This document shows positions 17,592 through 26,713 of a DNA stretch of 64,000 nucleotides, one piece after another. The translations under genes and the position numbers were made by a program. Each line of letters opens with the position of its first letter. Positions within the stretch are counted from its first letter, which is position 1. Source of the DNA: Vibrio rumoiensis 1S-45. Its GTDB lineage: Bacteria > Pseudomonadota > Gammaproteobacteria > Enterobacterales > Vibrionaceae. The notes beneath the pieces are model-generated. The model was not told the origin of the DNA, did not search any database, and saw nothing but the letters and a program-made list of their open reading frames with translations. The stretch covers positions 1-64,000 of the forward strand of contig NZ_AJYK02000082.1 in assembly GCF_000286955.2 (NCBI RefSeq). The letters run 5' to 3'.

Positions 17592-18620
17592 ATGCTAGCG
17601 TATATTTTTAGAAGACTGCTTTTAGTCATTCCTACCTTTATTGGCATTACGTTGCTGATTTTTACGCTTACCCGCTTTGTGCCGGGTGGGCCGGTTGAGC
17701 GAATGTTACTGAGTTTGCAAATGCAACAAGGTGATAGCGCGGTATCAAGCAGCTTGACCCATTCTGGTAATAATTCACTCTCCGACGATCAAATGGCTGA
17801 ACTGAATGAGTTTTATGGATTAGACAAACCGATCCCTCAAGCTTATTGGCAATGGTTAACTAAACTGGTTCAACTTGATCTTGGTGAGTCGACTCGATAT
17901 TACGAACCGGTTACCGATATGATCGCAGAACGTTTACCTGTTTCATTATTTTATGGTGGGATGACGTTTTTTATCAGCTATTTGATTTCTATTCCTCTTG
18001 GTTACGCCAAAGCATTAAGGCATGGCAGCGTGCTCGATGCGTCCAGTTCCATTTTTATTTTTGTTGGTTATGCCTTACCCGGTTATGTGATTGGTGTTTT
18101 GTTACTGAGTTTATTCAGTTTTAATCTGGAATGGCTGCCAATGGGCGGGTTTGTGAGTGATGACTTTGACGATTTCTCGCGCTTTGAACAAATTAAAGAT
18201 GTGTTGTGGCACGCTGTTCTGCCTTTATTTTGTTATTTGATCGGTGATTTTGCCTTACTGACCATGACCATGAAAAACAATTTAATGGAAAACCTTGCGG
18301 CCGATTATGTACGAACCGCAATAGCGAAAGGGCTGCCTTTTAAATTAGCAGTACGTCGTCATGCGTTGCGAAATAGTTTAATTCCTGTGGCGAGCTCGTT
18401 TGGTAATTCGTTAATGTTCTTTATGACGGGCTCTTTCTTGATTGAAGTGATTTTCAATATTAATGGTATTGGGTTATTAGGGTATGAATCGATTGTGGAG
18501 CGAGATTACCCTGTGGTGATGGGGCTGTTTGCGATTAATGCGTTAATGCTGCTGATTGGCAATATTTTGTCTGATATCTGCGTCGCCTTGGTCGACCCTC
18601 GCATTAAGTTTGGAGCCTAA
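17592..18620 (+). CDS. ABC transporter permease, YejB-like
   Basis: First gene of a five-gene Yej/Opp-type importer. It has 342 residues, an N-terminal helix (LLLVIPTFIGITLLIFTL) followed by the conserved VPGGP motif, about six helices, and an EAA loop (ADYVRTAIAKGLPFKLAVRRHALRNSL). The long segment between helices 1 and 2 (about 35-110) is typical of YejB rather than DppB/OppB. In E. coli YejABEF imports microcin C and related peptides. Substrate here is not determined. It is separated by one base from the next permease gene. Confidence 0.88.
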   Translation: MLAYIFRRLLLVIPTFIGITLLIFTLTRFVPGGPVERMLLSLQMQQGDSAVSSSLTHSGNNSLSDDQMAELNEFYGLDKPIPQAYWQWLTKLVQLDLGESTRYYEPVTDMIAERLPVSLFYGGMTFFISYLISIPLGYAKALRHGSVLDASSSIFIFVGYALPGYVIGVLLLSLFSFNLEWLPMGGFVSDDFDDFSRFEQIKDVLWHAVLPLFCYLIGDFALLTMTMKNNLMENLAADYVRTAIAKGLPFKLAVRRHALRNSLIPVASSFGNSLMFFMTGSFLIEVIFNINGIGLLGYESIVERDYPVVMGLFAINALMLLIGNILSDICVALVDPRIKFGA

Positions 18621-18621
18621 T

Positions 18622-19695
18622 ATGAGCGCTATTATAGCTAATCCATTGTCTAAACTTTTGTCTAACCCATTGACATTGAAAAAGATAAAGCGCTTTAAAG
18701 CGATCAAACGAGGTTATTGGTCACTGTTGATCTTAACCTTGCTATTTATTTTTGCTTTGCTTGCAGAGGTGTTAGTGAACAGCCGGGCGTTAGTGGTGAA
18801 ATACGATGGACAATGGTTCTTCCCTACTTACGCGGATGTAATGCCCGGAACCACTTTTGGGTTGGACTACCAATCTGAAACCAATTATCGCCAATTGCAG
18901 CAAACATTGCGAACAGAGGATGGTGATAATTTTGTCATTATGCCTCTCGTACCATGGAACCCTTACGAGCAAGATTTTGAGGGGGATTTTCCTCCTGCGG
19001 CACCAAACCTAGAAGCGAAACATTATTTAGGCACCGATACGATAGGGCGAGATATTTTGGCTCGACTTTTATATGGTTTTCGGATTGCGATGGGCTTTGC
19101 ACTACTGACGATGATTATCTCTTACGCGATAGGGGTAACCGTTGGTTGCATTATGGGTTTTTGGGGTGGAAAGTTTGATCTTTTCTTCCAACGATTTATC
19201 GAAATTTGGTCAATGGTGCCATTTTTATACGTGATCATGATTTTAGTTTCGATCATGCAGCCGAGCTTTATGTTGTTTACCTTGATTAACGTGCTATTTG
19301 GTTGGATGGGCATGACTTGGTATATGCGCACCATGACTTATAAAGAAAAGGCTCGGGAATACACTTTAGCGGCAAAAGCGTTAGGGGCATCTAACTGGCG
19401 GATTTTGTTTCACCATATTTTACCGAACACGATGGTGATGATCGTGACTTTAGCGCCCTTTACTATTGTGGCGAATATTAGTGCCTTAACCGCGTTGGAT
19501 TATTTAGGGTTAGGTTTAATGCCGCCGACGCCAAGTTGGGGGGAACTATTGCAACAAGGGAAGTCGAACTTAGATGCGCCTTGGATTGCTATTTCTGTTG
19601 TGAGTGCCATTGTTTCAGTATTGATCATGGTGACCTTTATAGGGGAAGCGATAAGGGAAGCCTTCGATCCCAAACGTTACACCAAATATATTTAA
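18622..19695 (+). CDS. ABC transporter permease, YejE-like
   Basis: Second permease of the importer. The frame is open to 18556, but ATG 18622 just after the yejB-like stop is the natural start (MSAIIANPLSKLL). It has an N-terminal anchor helix (about 35-58), a long periplasmic segment, then the membrane domain beginning LGTDTIGRDILARLLYGFRI, and an EAA loop (EYTLAAKALGASNWRILFHHILPN). Length and the large extracytoplasmic insert fit YejE. It is 20 bp before the binding-protein gene. Confidence 0.88.
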   Translation: MSAIIANPLSKLLSNPLTLKKIKRFKAIKRGYWSLLILTLLFIFALLAEVLVNSRALVVKYDGQWFFPTYADVMPGTTFGLDYQSETNYRQLQQTLRTEDGDNFVIMPLVPWNPYEQDFEGDFPPAAPNLEAKHYLGTDTIGRDILARLLYGFRIAMGFALLTMIISYAIGVTVGCIMGFWGGKFDLFFQRFIEIWSMVPFLYVIMILVSIMQPSFMLFTLINVLFGWMGMTWYMRTMTYKEKAREYTLAAKALGASNWRILFHHILPNTMVMIVTLAPFTIVANISALTALDYLGLGLMPPTPSWGELLQQGKSNLDAPWIAISVVSAIVSVLIMVTFIGEAIREAFDPKRYTKYI

Positions 19696-19715
19696 GAATT
19701 GTTTAAGGATGAACC

Positions 19716-21584
19716 ATGAAATTACGCATTAAACATCGCCGATGGACACCCTTGTTGTCTCTGAGTTTATCATTCGGGATATTTCTTTCTGCGAGTGCAG
19801 TTCAAGCTGCTCAATTGCCAGAAGGCTTAACTTGGCAAACCAATTTAGAAGACCCTACCTTTGCCTCTCCTGATGCTAAGTTTGGTGGTACCTACCACAC
19901 TTTTACCGCGAGTTTTCCGCAAACCTTTCGCCTTGTTGGGCCTGATGCTAATGGCGCTTTTGCTGCATGGACTCGTTCCGCTTTAGGATTGCTCGATAGA
20001 CACCCTAATACCGACAATTGGCTGCCGTCACTGGCTTCATCATGGGCATTTGGTGACGATCATAAAACGGTGTATTTTAAGTTAGATCCTAAAGCAAGGT
20101 GGAGTGATGGTAAGCCGATTACGGCTGATGACTTTACCTTCATGCTTAAAATGATGCGCTCGAAAGATATTATTGATCCGTGGAGTAATGATTTTTATAC
20201 CACGGAGGTCAGTGATATTGTTGTTTACGATAAATATACGATTGCTGTGGTGTCTGGTAAGCCTCATAACCCTGATGAATTGATGGACTATGTTAACCTT
20301 CGTCCAATTCCAGCGCATTTTTATGCAAATCCTAAAAAAGACGAGAATGGTGATGGTATTGCCGATGATTTTGTTCGTCGATACAACTTTAAACCAGAAC
20401 CGACTTCAGGCCCTTACTACATCGATGATATTGATAAAGGGAAGGCCGTTACATTCAAACATGTGAAAGATTGGTGGGGTTATGACAATAAATACTACCA
20501 GCACCGTTTTAATGTCGAAAAGATCAATGTAAAAGTGATTCGAGATCCTGATATTGCTTTTAAGTATTTTGAGAAAGGTCAGTTAGATTCATTTGCATTA
20601 TTGCGCCCAACCTTATGGCATGACAAAGCCGTTGGTGAAGCGTTTGATAAAGGCTATATCCATAAAGCTTGGGTCTTTAATCAAGCACCTGTTGGAGCAG
20701 GGGGGATATGGATCAATACGGCTATGCCATTACTCGATGATCTCAATGTCCGTACGGGCTTAGGTTATGCGACTGATTATGATGGTATGATCGAAAAGAT
20801 TCTGCGAAATGATTATGTTCGTAAACCCAATCCTATGGGAGCAGGGCACGGTGATTATGATAATACCGAAATAACCGCAGTAAAGTTCGATCCTAAATTG
20901 GCGATGTCTTACTTTGAAAAAGCAGGGTTCACGAAAGTTGGCCCTGATGGGATCCGTGAAAATAGTAAGGGGCAGCGTTTAAGTTTCGCTGTCACGTATT
21001 CGACCCCCGCGCACACACCAAGAGTGGCGTATTTACGTGAGCAAGCCAAGCTAGCAGGATTAGATTTAACGCTAAACCTTATTGATGGCTCTAGTATGTT
21101 TAAGTATGTTTTAGAGAAAAAACACCAATTGTCATTTCATGATATGAGTAACTCTAAAATTCCGGTGTATTGGCAGTACTTCTCATCTGAAAATGCCAAC
21201 AAGCCACAAACCAATAATTTTACGAACTATTCATCACCAGAGCTGGATAGCTTAATTGATCGTTACCGTTCTGAGTTTGATTTAAAGAAAAAGCACCAAC
21301 TTTCTCGTCAGATCCAAACTTTAATTAATGATGCCAATGTGATTATTCCTGGTTATATGGTTCCTTATGCGCGTGAAGGCTATTGGCGCTGGATGAAATT
21401 GCCAAAAGAGATAGCAACTAAGCAAACTGAGTCTTTATTTGGTTCTAGTGGGTTTATGGGCAGTATGAGCACATTCTGGATTGATGAAGATGTGAAAAAA
21501 GAAACCAAAGCAGCAATGAAATCTGGAAAAGGTTTTGAGCCGGTTACGATAAAAGATGAAACGTTTTTAGACCCTAGACCCTAG
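19716..21584 (+). CDS. Periplasmic solute-binding protein, YejA-like
   Basis: SBP_bac_5 family binding protein, 622 residues, with a Sec signal peptide cut near residue 32 (SASAVQA). The YejA-type pattern is clear: GGTYHTFTASFPQTFRLVGPDAN, WSDGKPITADDFTF, TSGPYYIDDIDKGK and RDPDIAFKYFEKGQLD. It delivers substrate to the two permeases upstream; oligopeptides or peptide-nucleotide antibiotics are known cargo of relatives. A good AGGATG site precedes the ATG. The stop TAG lies inside a TAGACCC tandem repeat, so the last residues (DPRP) are encoded by repeat sequence. Confidence 0.9.
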   Translation: MKLRIKHRRWTPLLSLSLSFGIFLSASAVQAAQLPEGLTWQTNLEDPTFASPDAKFGGTYHTFTASFPQTFRLVGPDANGAFAAWTRSALGLLDRHPNTDNWLPSLASSWAFGDDHKTVYFKLDPKARWSDGKPITADDFTFMLKMMRSKDIIDPWSNDFYTTEVSDIVVYDKYTIAVVSGKPHNPDELMDYVNLRPIPAHFYANPKKDENGDGIADDFVRRYNFKPEPTSGPYYIDDIDKGKAVTFKHVKDWWGYDNKYYQHRFNVEKINVKVIRDPDIAFKYFEKGQLDSFALLRPTLWHDKAVGEAFDKGYIHKAWVFNQAPVGAGGIWINTAMPLLDDLNVRTGLGYATDYDGMIEKILRNDYVRKPNPMGAGHGDYDNTEITAVKFDPKLAMSYFEKAGFTKVGPDGIRENSKGQRLSFAVTYSTPAHTPRVAYLREQAKLAGLDLTLNLIDGSSMFKYVLEKKHQLSFHDMSNSKIPVYWQYFSSENANKPQTNNFTNYSSPELDSLIDRYRSEFDLKKKHQLSRQIQTLINDANVIIPGYMVPYAREGYWRWMKLPKEIATKQTESLFGSSGFMGSMSTFWIDEDVKKETKAAMKSGKGFEPVTIKDETFLDPRP

Positions 21585-21592
21585 ACCCTAGA
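21568..21592. repeat. Heptamer tandem repeat (TAGACCC)x3
   Basis: Three perfect TAGACCC units plus TAGA, covering the yejA-like stop codon and the start of the spacer. It places CTAG, a usually rare tetramer in enteric and related genomes, three times within 25 bases. Confidence 0.85.
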
Positions 21593-21617
21593 AGTCAAAA
21601 AAACACACAGGAACCCC

Positions 21618-22664
21618 ATGACAATAAATTCCGTATTAACCGTAAGCGATCTTTGCACTGAATTCACGACCGATGACGGTGTGGTTCGTGTGCTAGATGG
21701 TGTGACGTTTCATGTGCCTAAAGGAAAAACCATTGGGCTGGTGGGTGAGTCTGGCTGCGGGAAAAGTGTGACGGCAATGTCGATCATGGGGTTATTGCCA
21801 AAGCCTTTTGGACAGATCGTATCGGGCTCGATTGAATATCATCAGGTCTCAAAAACTTATGATTTGGTTCAATTGCCCGCAAGTGAAATGTATCGCATGC
21901 GTGGTAATCACATATCAATGATTTTCCAAGATCCAATGACCGCACTCAATCCAGTGCATACTATTGGTAAGCAGTTAATGGAAGTCTACCAGCTTCATCA
22001 ACCTAAGCTGAGTAAGAAGCAACGCTATCAATTCGCATTAGAAATGCTCGAAAAGGTGGGTATTCCTTCGGCTAAACAGCGAATGCTTGAATTCCCTCAT
22101 CAACTCTCTGGTGGTATGCGGCAGCGAGTGATGATTGCCATTGCTTTAGCTTGTGAGCCAGAGGTTTTAATCTGTGATGAGCCGACCACTGCTTTAGATG
22201 TTACGGTGCAAGCCCAGATTTTAGATTTAATGAAATCCCTACAACAAGAAACTGGAATGTCGATCATTTTCATTACTCACGATTTGGGTGTCGTAGCGGA
22301 AATGTGCGATCAAGTGGTGGTGATGTACGCAGGAAAAGTTGTAGAGCAAGCGGATGTTTTTGAGTTATTTGATCATCCAAGCCATCCTTATACTCAAGGC
22401 TTGCTCGGCTCTATGCCCAATACACATTCTATTGCCAAGTCATTACTACCGACCATTGATGGATCTGTTCCGAATTTACATGAGATGCCAACTGGATGTC
22501 GGTTTGTTACTCGCTGTGTCTATCAACAAGAAAAGTGCCACCAACAATCACCCAATTTATTCGCGAGAAATAGCGAGCACTTAATCAGTTGCCACTATTG
22601 GCAAGATTTGACGTTGAATTCAACCGCCCACCAATCGAAAACCAAAGAGATAGAGAATGAGTGA
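21618..22664 (+). CDS. ABC transporter ATPase 1 (YejF N-half/DppD-like)
   Basis: First of two separate ATPases; in E. coli YejF the two are fused. Walker A GESGCGKS (about 40-47), signature LSGGMRQR, Walker B VLICDEPTTALD and ITHDLG switch are intact. The C-terminal oligopeptide-transporter region has the Cys pattern CRFVTRCVYQQEKC...C, as in the Fe-S-like Cys motif of DppD/OppD. It overlaps the next gene by 8 bases. Confidence 0.92.
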   Translation: MTINSVLTVSDLCTEFTTDDGVVRVLDGVTFHVPKGKTIGLVGESGCGKSVTAMSIMGLLPKPFGQIVSGSIEYHQVSKTYDLVQLPASEMYRMRGNHISMIFQDPMTALNPVHTIGKQLMEVYQLHQPKLSKKQRYQFALEMLEKVGIPSAKQRMLEFPHQLSGGMRQRVMIAIALACEPEVLICDEPTTALDVTVQAQILDLMKSLQQETGMSIIFITHDLGVVAEMCDQVVVMYAGKVVEQADVFELFDHPSHPYTQGLLGSMPNTHSIAKSLLPTIDGSVPNLHEMPTGCRFVTRCVYQQEKCHQQSPNLFARNSEHLISCHYWQDLTLNSTAHQSKTKEIENE

Positions 22665-23661
22665 ATTATTAAGAATTGATAATTTGAAGCAGTATTTCTA
22701 TTCAGGTAAAGGGCTGTTCAAAAAAGGTTACACGGTTCATGCCGTTGATGGTATTTCACTAAGCGTAAACAAGGGAGAAACCCTTGGCATCGTTGGTGAA
22801 TCTGGTTGTGGTAAAAGTACGTTAGGTCGAAGTTTATTGCGTTTGTATGAGCCGACGGCAGGGGAAATCTTTTTTGAAGGTCAAAACATTTGCGACCTTA
22901 ACAGTAAGCAAATGCGTTCTTTGCGCCAAGAAATGCAAATGGTTTTTCAAGATCCTACAGAATCACTTAACCCAAGGCATACGGTTGGCATGATTTTGCA
23001 AGAACCTTTTGTGATTCATGGTTTAGGTACGGAGCAAGAAAGGCTGCAATGGGTGGCTGAATTATTAATAAAAGTAGGCTTAACACCAGATGCAGCAGAG
23101 CGTTACCCACATGAGTTTTCAGGTGGTCAAAAACAACGAATTGGTATTGCGAGAGCCATTGCTTTAAAGCCTAAATTAGTGGTTTGCGACGAATCGGTTT
23201 CTGCGTTAGATGTTTCTGTACAAGCTCAAATATTGAATCTGTTGCTCGAACTGCAACGAGAAATGAATCTAACCTTAATTTTTATCGCCCATGATCTGTC
23301 GGTTGTTAGGCATATATCCGATAAAATAGCGGTCATGTATTTAGGTAAAGTTGTTGAGTATGGTGATGCACAAACGGTTTATCAACACCCCAAACATCCT
23401 TATACTCAATCCTTGTTATCGGCAGTTCCTATTACTCATCCTAAATACCGCAATGCCCAATTACGTCAAAAGGAATTAGGGATAGGCGAGAGGATTTTAC
23501 TGAAAGGGGATATACCGTCTCCCATTAATATTCCATCGGGTTGTCGCTTTGCTTCACGTTGCCCTCAAGTCATGCCAATATGTAGCCAACAACAGCCTGA
23601 TTTAATAGAAGATACAAATTCTGCACAATCAATGGCCTGTTTTCTTTATACATCAAAGTAA
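22657..23661 (+). CDS. ABC transporter ATPase 2 (YejF C-half/DppF-like)
   Basis: Second ATPase of the importer. Walker [10 protein letters not shown], signature FSGGQKQR, Walker [13 protein letters not shown] (Ser in place of the usual Pro, common in this subfamily) and IAHDLSVV are present. The C-terminus has the Cys-rich [14 protein letters not shown] motif. The start overlaps the first ATPase, so the pair is translationally coupled. Confidence 0.92.
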   Translation: MSELLRIDNLKQYFYSGKGLFKKGYTVHAVDGISLSVNKGETLGIVGESGCGKSTLGRSLLRLYEPTAGEIFFEGQNICDLNSKQMRSLRQEMQMVFQDPTESLNPRHTVGMILQEPFVIHGLGTEQERLQWVAELLIKVGLTPDAAERYPHEFSGGQKQRIGIARAIALKPKLVVCDESVSALDVSVQAQILNLLLELQREMNLTLIFIAHDLSVVRHISDKIAVMYLGKVVEYGDAQTVYQHPKHPYTQSLLSAVPITHPKYRNAQLRQKELGIGERILLKGDIPSPINIPSGCRFASRCPQVMPICSQQQPDLIEDTNSAQSMACFLYTSK

Positions 23662-23682
23662 TTTACCGCTTTAAGAGGATAA

Positions 23683-24078
23683 ATGATGAAATGCTTAAAG
23701 ACGTTGCTTGCCATCGGCGTATCGACATTGTTTGTTGTGGGTTGCACCACAGTCGAAGAGCCAGCTAAAGCAGAAATCAAAACCACAACATCGGTGAATG
23801 GTGTTGAAGTAACAAGCGTGGCTTATAAGTGCCGAATCGACCAGTCGGAGAGCGAATACCAAGGGAAATTTGAAAAACCTTTTTTAGTTGAGTTCTTAGC
23901 TCAAGATAAAGCGGTTTTAGTGGAGCGCAGTGGTTCATACCCATTAATTCGTGTGAAGTCAGCTTCAGGCAGTAAATATGAATCCATTGATGGGCAACAG
24001 ATGTTTTGGAGTAAAGGAAATCAAGCAACCATTACCTTTAATCATGAAACACTCACCGATTGCTACACCATTAAGTAA
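23683..24078 (+). CDS. MliC-like lysozyme inhibitor lipoprotein
   Basis: A 131-residue lipoprotein with lipobox VVGC (Cys21 counted from the first ATG). The mature part has the MliC layout: VAYKCRIDQ, a central PLIRVKSASGSKYES segment, FWSKGNQATITF, and a closing Cys (DCYTIK) expected to pair with the first. MliC/PliC proteins insert a loop into the active site of C-type lysozyme; the SASGS-Y stretch corresponds to that loop. Two adjacent ATGs are possible; the second has better spacing from AAGAGG. It is 21 bp after the ABC importer and ahead of a terminator, so probably part of that operon. Confidence 0.75.
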   Translation: MMKCLKTLLAIGVSTLFVVGCTTVEEPAKAEIKTTTSVNGVEVTSVAYKCRIDQSESEYQGKFEKPFLVEFLAQDKAVLVERSGSYPLIRVKSASGSKYESIDGQQMFWSKGNQATITFNHETLTDCYTIK

Positions 24079-24096
24079 AGTATGAGTTATCCATAA

Positions 24097-24124
24097 TAAA
24101 GGGGCCAATTAAGCCCCTTTATTG
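24097..24124. terminator. Terminator at end of ABC-mliC unit
   Basis: TAAAGGGGCC-AATTAA-GCCCCTTTA hairpin flanked by A- and T-rich ends; it also sits 30 bases past the stop of the convergent YitT-type gene. Confidence 0.85.
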
Positions 24125-24152
24125 TTTTTAACTTATCCATTCATTGCTGACG

Positions 24153-24758
24153 TTATGATTGATATTTTACGGTATAGCGAGTCGGTTTATGATTCATTGC
24201 CAGAGTAATGTTCATTACAATTGCGCCTAAAATCGATAATGCAATAATCCATCCCGAAACAAAGAAAAATGAAGTTAAAACAATACTGCAATCCAAAATT
24301 AGCTGTGTTTTACCAATGGAAATGCCTGTTTTATCTTGAATTAATAAACACATCACATTAAAACCACCTAAACTCGAACGATGACGAAATAAGATCAACA
24401 TTCCTATCCCAATTAATAGACCGCCGGCGACCGCGCAAAATATGTTATTAATGCTATTGAATTGAATCAGGTAATGCAGGTTGTCAGCAAAGATCGAAAC
24501 TAATGCGCCAGATATCAGGCTATTAATAGCAAAATAGCGGCCAAAACGCAGCCATGCTAAGGCATAAAAGGGGAGGTTGATGAAAAAATAGAGGGTTCCA
24601 AAAGACAATACGCTTATTTGACTCAGTAATAATGCTAGCCCCGCCGTGCCTCCTGTCAACAAGTGTGCTGATGAAAGAAAAAAGACCCCAAGAGCAACTA
24701 AGAAACTGCCTACAAGGAGTGCGATGCCATCTTCTTTCTTTGTGTGTTTTTCCATCAT
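24153..24758 (-). CDS. YitT family membrane protein
   Basis: Polytopic inner-membrane protein of the YitT/DUF161 family; function unknown. About five to six helices are seen (IALLVGSFLVALGVFFL, SVLSFGTLYFFINLPFYALAW, FCAVAGGLLIGIGMLILF, LILDCSIVLTSFFFVSGWI), with the family motifs HLLTGGTAGLALLLS and RHRSSLGGFNVMCLLIQ. The frame is open to 24827, but the protein most likely starts at the ATG pair near 24758 (MMEKHTKKEDG); neither has a strong ribosome site. The C-terminal DUF2179 domain found in longer relatives is absent. Confidence 0.8.
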   Translation of the reverse strand: MMEKHTKKEDGIALLVGSFLVALGVFFLSSAHLLTGGTAGLALLLSQISVLSFGTLYFFINLPFYALAWLRFGRYFAINSLISGALVSIFADNLHYLIQFNSINNIFCAVAGGLLIGIGMLILFRHRSSLGGFNVMCLLIQDKTGISIGKTQLILDCSIVLTSFFFVSGWIIALSILGAIVMNITLAMNHKPTRYTVKYQS

Positions 24759-25166
24759 TAATACAATCAAGTTGCCCATAATTGACAAAAGAGTAATAAC
24801 AAATCTTCTTTTTTGAAAGTTACGCACATAAATTGAAGTTAAAGTGGTGTATTTTAAATTTTACAAAAATGTAAACCAATGCGCGCATTTATTGTGGTGT
24901 ATTTGTATTCAGATTGTTTGAAATAGCATCATCATTAGGTTTTCTAATATTGATTATGTGGTTTTTACATGTAGAAACTTTGCATTGACGCTTTCTGATG
25001 TGAATCAAATTAGGTAGAATAGCGCCATCTTATTGTGGCAACGAAAACGTTTGCGTTTGGTGAGTTGCTGCTTTTTGTGGGAATTATCATTTTTATATGA
25101 AGATGAGTTTGTGCTTATCTTTCGATTTTTTGAGAACTTTCAGCATATCTGAGTCAGGAGAGACAA
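24759..25166. other. Spacer between YitT gene and glyA
   Basis: About 400 bp, AT-rich, containing the glyA regulatory region. The PurR box at 25041 is the clearest element. TTGACG (24985-24990) and TAGAAT (25015-25020) resemble promoter hexamers, but their 24-bp spacing is too long for one sigma-70 promoter. There is a roughly 110-base leader after the PurR box. Confidence 0.5.
25041..25056. promoter_or_regulatory. PurR operator upstream of glyA
   Basis: ACGAAAACGTTTGCGT matches the PurR consensus ACGCAAACGTTTGCGT at 15 of 16 bases. glyA is a classical PurR-regulated gene in E. coli, so repression by PurR with hypoxanthine/guanine is the likely role. Confidence 0.85.
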
Positions 25167-26417
25167 ATGCTTAAGCGTGACATGAACATTGCGAATTACG
25201 ATGCCGATCTATATAACGCAATCCAAGAAGAAACACTTCGCCAAGAAGAGCACATTGAGCTTATCGCTTCAGAAAACTACACAAGCCCACGTGTAATGGA
25301 AGCTCAAGGTTCTCAACTAACCAATAAATACGCAGAAGGTTACCCGGGTAAGCGTTATTACGGTGGTTGTGAGTTCGTTGATAAAGTAGAAACTCTAGCG
25401 ATTGAACGTGCATGTGAGCTATTTGGTGCAGAGTACGCAAACGTACAACCTCACTCAGGTTCTCAAGCAAACAATGCAGTGTACATGGCGCTATTGAATG
25501 CAGGTGATACCGTTTTAGGTATGAGCCTAGCACACGGTGGTCACTTAACTCACGGTTCTCCAGTAAACTTCTCTGGTAAGCTTTACAACATCATTCCTTA
25601 CGGTATCGATGAAGCGGGTCAAATTAACTACGAAGAAATGGAAGCACTTGCGATTGAGCACAAACCAAAGATGATCATTGGTGGCTTCTCAGCGTATTCT
25701 CAAGTGTGTGATTGGGCGCGTATGCGTGAAATTGCAGACAAAGTAGGTGCATACTTCTTCGTTGATATGGCGCACGTTGCTGGTCTTATCGCTGCTGGTG
25801 TTTACCCGAACCCAGTGCCACATGCTCACGTTGTCACTACGACAACGCATAAGACATTAGCTGGTCCTCGTGGCGGTTTGATTCTTTCTAATGAAGGTGA
25901 AGATCTTTATAAGAAATTGAACTCAGCAGTATTCCCAGGTGGTCAAGGTGGCCCTCTAATGCACGTTATCGCGGCAAAAGCGGTAGCCTTCAAAGAAGCA
26001 TTAGAGCCAGAATTCAAAGAATACCAAGCTCGCGTTGTTGCTAACGCAAAAGCAATGGTTGCCGAGTTTATCGCTCGTGGCTACAACATTGTTTCTGGTT
26101 CAACTGAAAACCATTTGTTCCTTGTTGACCTTATCGACAAAGACATCACAGGTAAAGAAGCGGATGCTGCGCTAGGTTCAGCCAACATTACTGTAAACAA
26201 AAACTCAGTACCAAACGATCCACGTAGCCCATTCGTAACGTCTGGTATTCGTGTGGGTTCTCCATCAATTACTCGTCGTGGCTTCACTGAAGAAGATGCG
26301 AAAAACCTTGCTGGCTGGATGTGTGACATTCTAGACAACATGGGCGATGAGTCTGTGATTGAAGCGACCAAAGTAAAAGTATTAGAGATTTGTAAGCGCA
26401 AACCAGTTTACGCATAA
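25167..26417 (+). CDS. glyA: Serine hydroxymethyltransferase
   Basis: PLP enzyme converting serine and tetrahydrofolate to glycine and methylene-THF, the main one-carbon source. At 416 residues it matches the bacterial length. [27 protein letters not shown] and the PLP-lysine motif [16 protein letters not shown] (Lys near 230) are present; the end [13 protein letters not shown] is typical. AGGAGAG precedes the ATG. Codon use is biased toward highly expressed choices compared with its neighbours. PurR control is indicated by the upstream box, and a long structured region plus two hairpins follow. Confidence 0.98.
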   Translation: MLKRDMNIANYDADLYNAIQEETLRQEEHIELIASENYTSPRVMEAQGSQLTNKYAEGYPGKRYYGGCEFVDKVETLAIERACELFGAEYANVQPHSGSQANNAVYMALLNAGDTVLGMSLAHGGHLTHGSPVNFSGKLYNIIPYGIDEAGQINYEEMEALAIEHKPKMIIGGFSAYSQVCDWARMREIADKVGAYFFVDMAHVAGLIAAGVYPNPVPHAHVVTTTTHKTLAGPRGGLILSNEGEDLYKKLNSAVFPGGQGGPLMHVIAAKAVAFKEALEPEFKEYQARVVANAKAMVAEFIARGYNIVSGSTENHLFLVDLIDKDITGKEADAALGSANITVNKNSVPNDPRSPFVTSGIRVGSPSITRRGFTEEDAKNLAGWMCDILDNMGDESVIEATKVKVLEICKRKPVYA

Positions 26418-26423
26418 TATTTC

Positions 26424-26512
26424 TGCATAAAAAGGAGCGATTTCTGCGGCAGAGGTACTCATTTACTAGCGTAAACTCCGTGCCTCTTTCTTGAACTAGC
26501 TCTTTTTATTTT
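26424..26512 (+). other. Long imperfect hairpin in glyA 3' region
   Basis: Outer arms ATAAAAAGGAGC and GCTCTTTTTAT, and inner arms AGAGGTAC and GTGCCTCT, can pair across about 90 bases just past the glyA stop. It ends in a T-rich run. It could be a first terminator, an mRNA-stabilising structure or a 3'-UTR-derived small RNA; sequence alone does not choose. Confidence 0.45.
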
Positions 26513-26570
26513 GAAATTAAATTCGTTGTAAAACAGTTTATAACAGCGTCAGATAAGAGACGAATTTCGT

Positions 26571-26605
26571 GACTCGAATCTAGAGCGCTTCGCTTCTCGA
26601 CAGAG
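26571..26605 (+). repeat. CTAG/GCGC repeat, copy 1 (after glyA)
   Basis: Contains GACTCGAATCTAGAGCGC followed by TTCGCTTCTCGACAGAG. The second part matches the reverse complement of 31010-31030 at 19 of 21 bases, and the first part matches the reverse complement of 42821-42849 in the order GACTCG, CTAG, CGCT, TCG. Confidence 0.7.
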
Positions 26606-26606
26606 A

Positions 26607-26640
26607 TAAAACCCCAGTCAGAAATGTCTGGGGTTTTGTT
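26607..26640 (+). terminator. glyA terminator
   Basis: AAAACCCCAGTCA / TCTGGGGTTTT hairpin with T-run. Confidence 0.88.
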
Positions 26641-26653
26641 TTGGGATAAATAA

Positions 26654-26692
26654 TAAAAAAACCTCAGTTTGAACATTCAAACTGAGGTTTTA
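26654..26692. terminator. Bidirectional terminator, glyA/lipoprotein
   Basis: Perfect arms AAAACCTCAGTTTGAA... and ...TTCAAACTGAGGTTTT around a small loop, flanked by A6 and T-rich ends. It serves the leftward small lipoprotein gene and backs up the glyA terminator. Confidence 0.9.
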
Positions 26693-26713
26693 AGATTTTT
26701 TCGAAACTCGAAA

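Noticed and set aside
17592..24078. A novel defence or antibiotic-synthesis island around the ABC importer
   Set aside because: All six genes fit known transporter and lysozyme-inhibitor families; no biosynthetic, nuclease or mobility genes are present.
24985..25020. TTGACG/TAGAAT as a glyA promoter
   Set aside because: The 24-bp spacing is too long for a single sigma-70 promoter.
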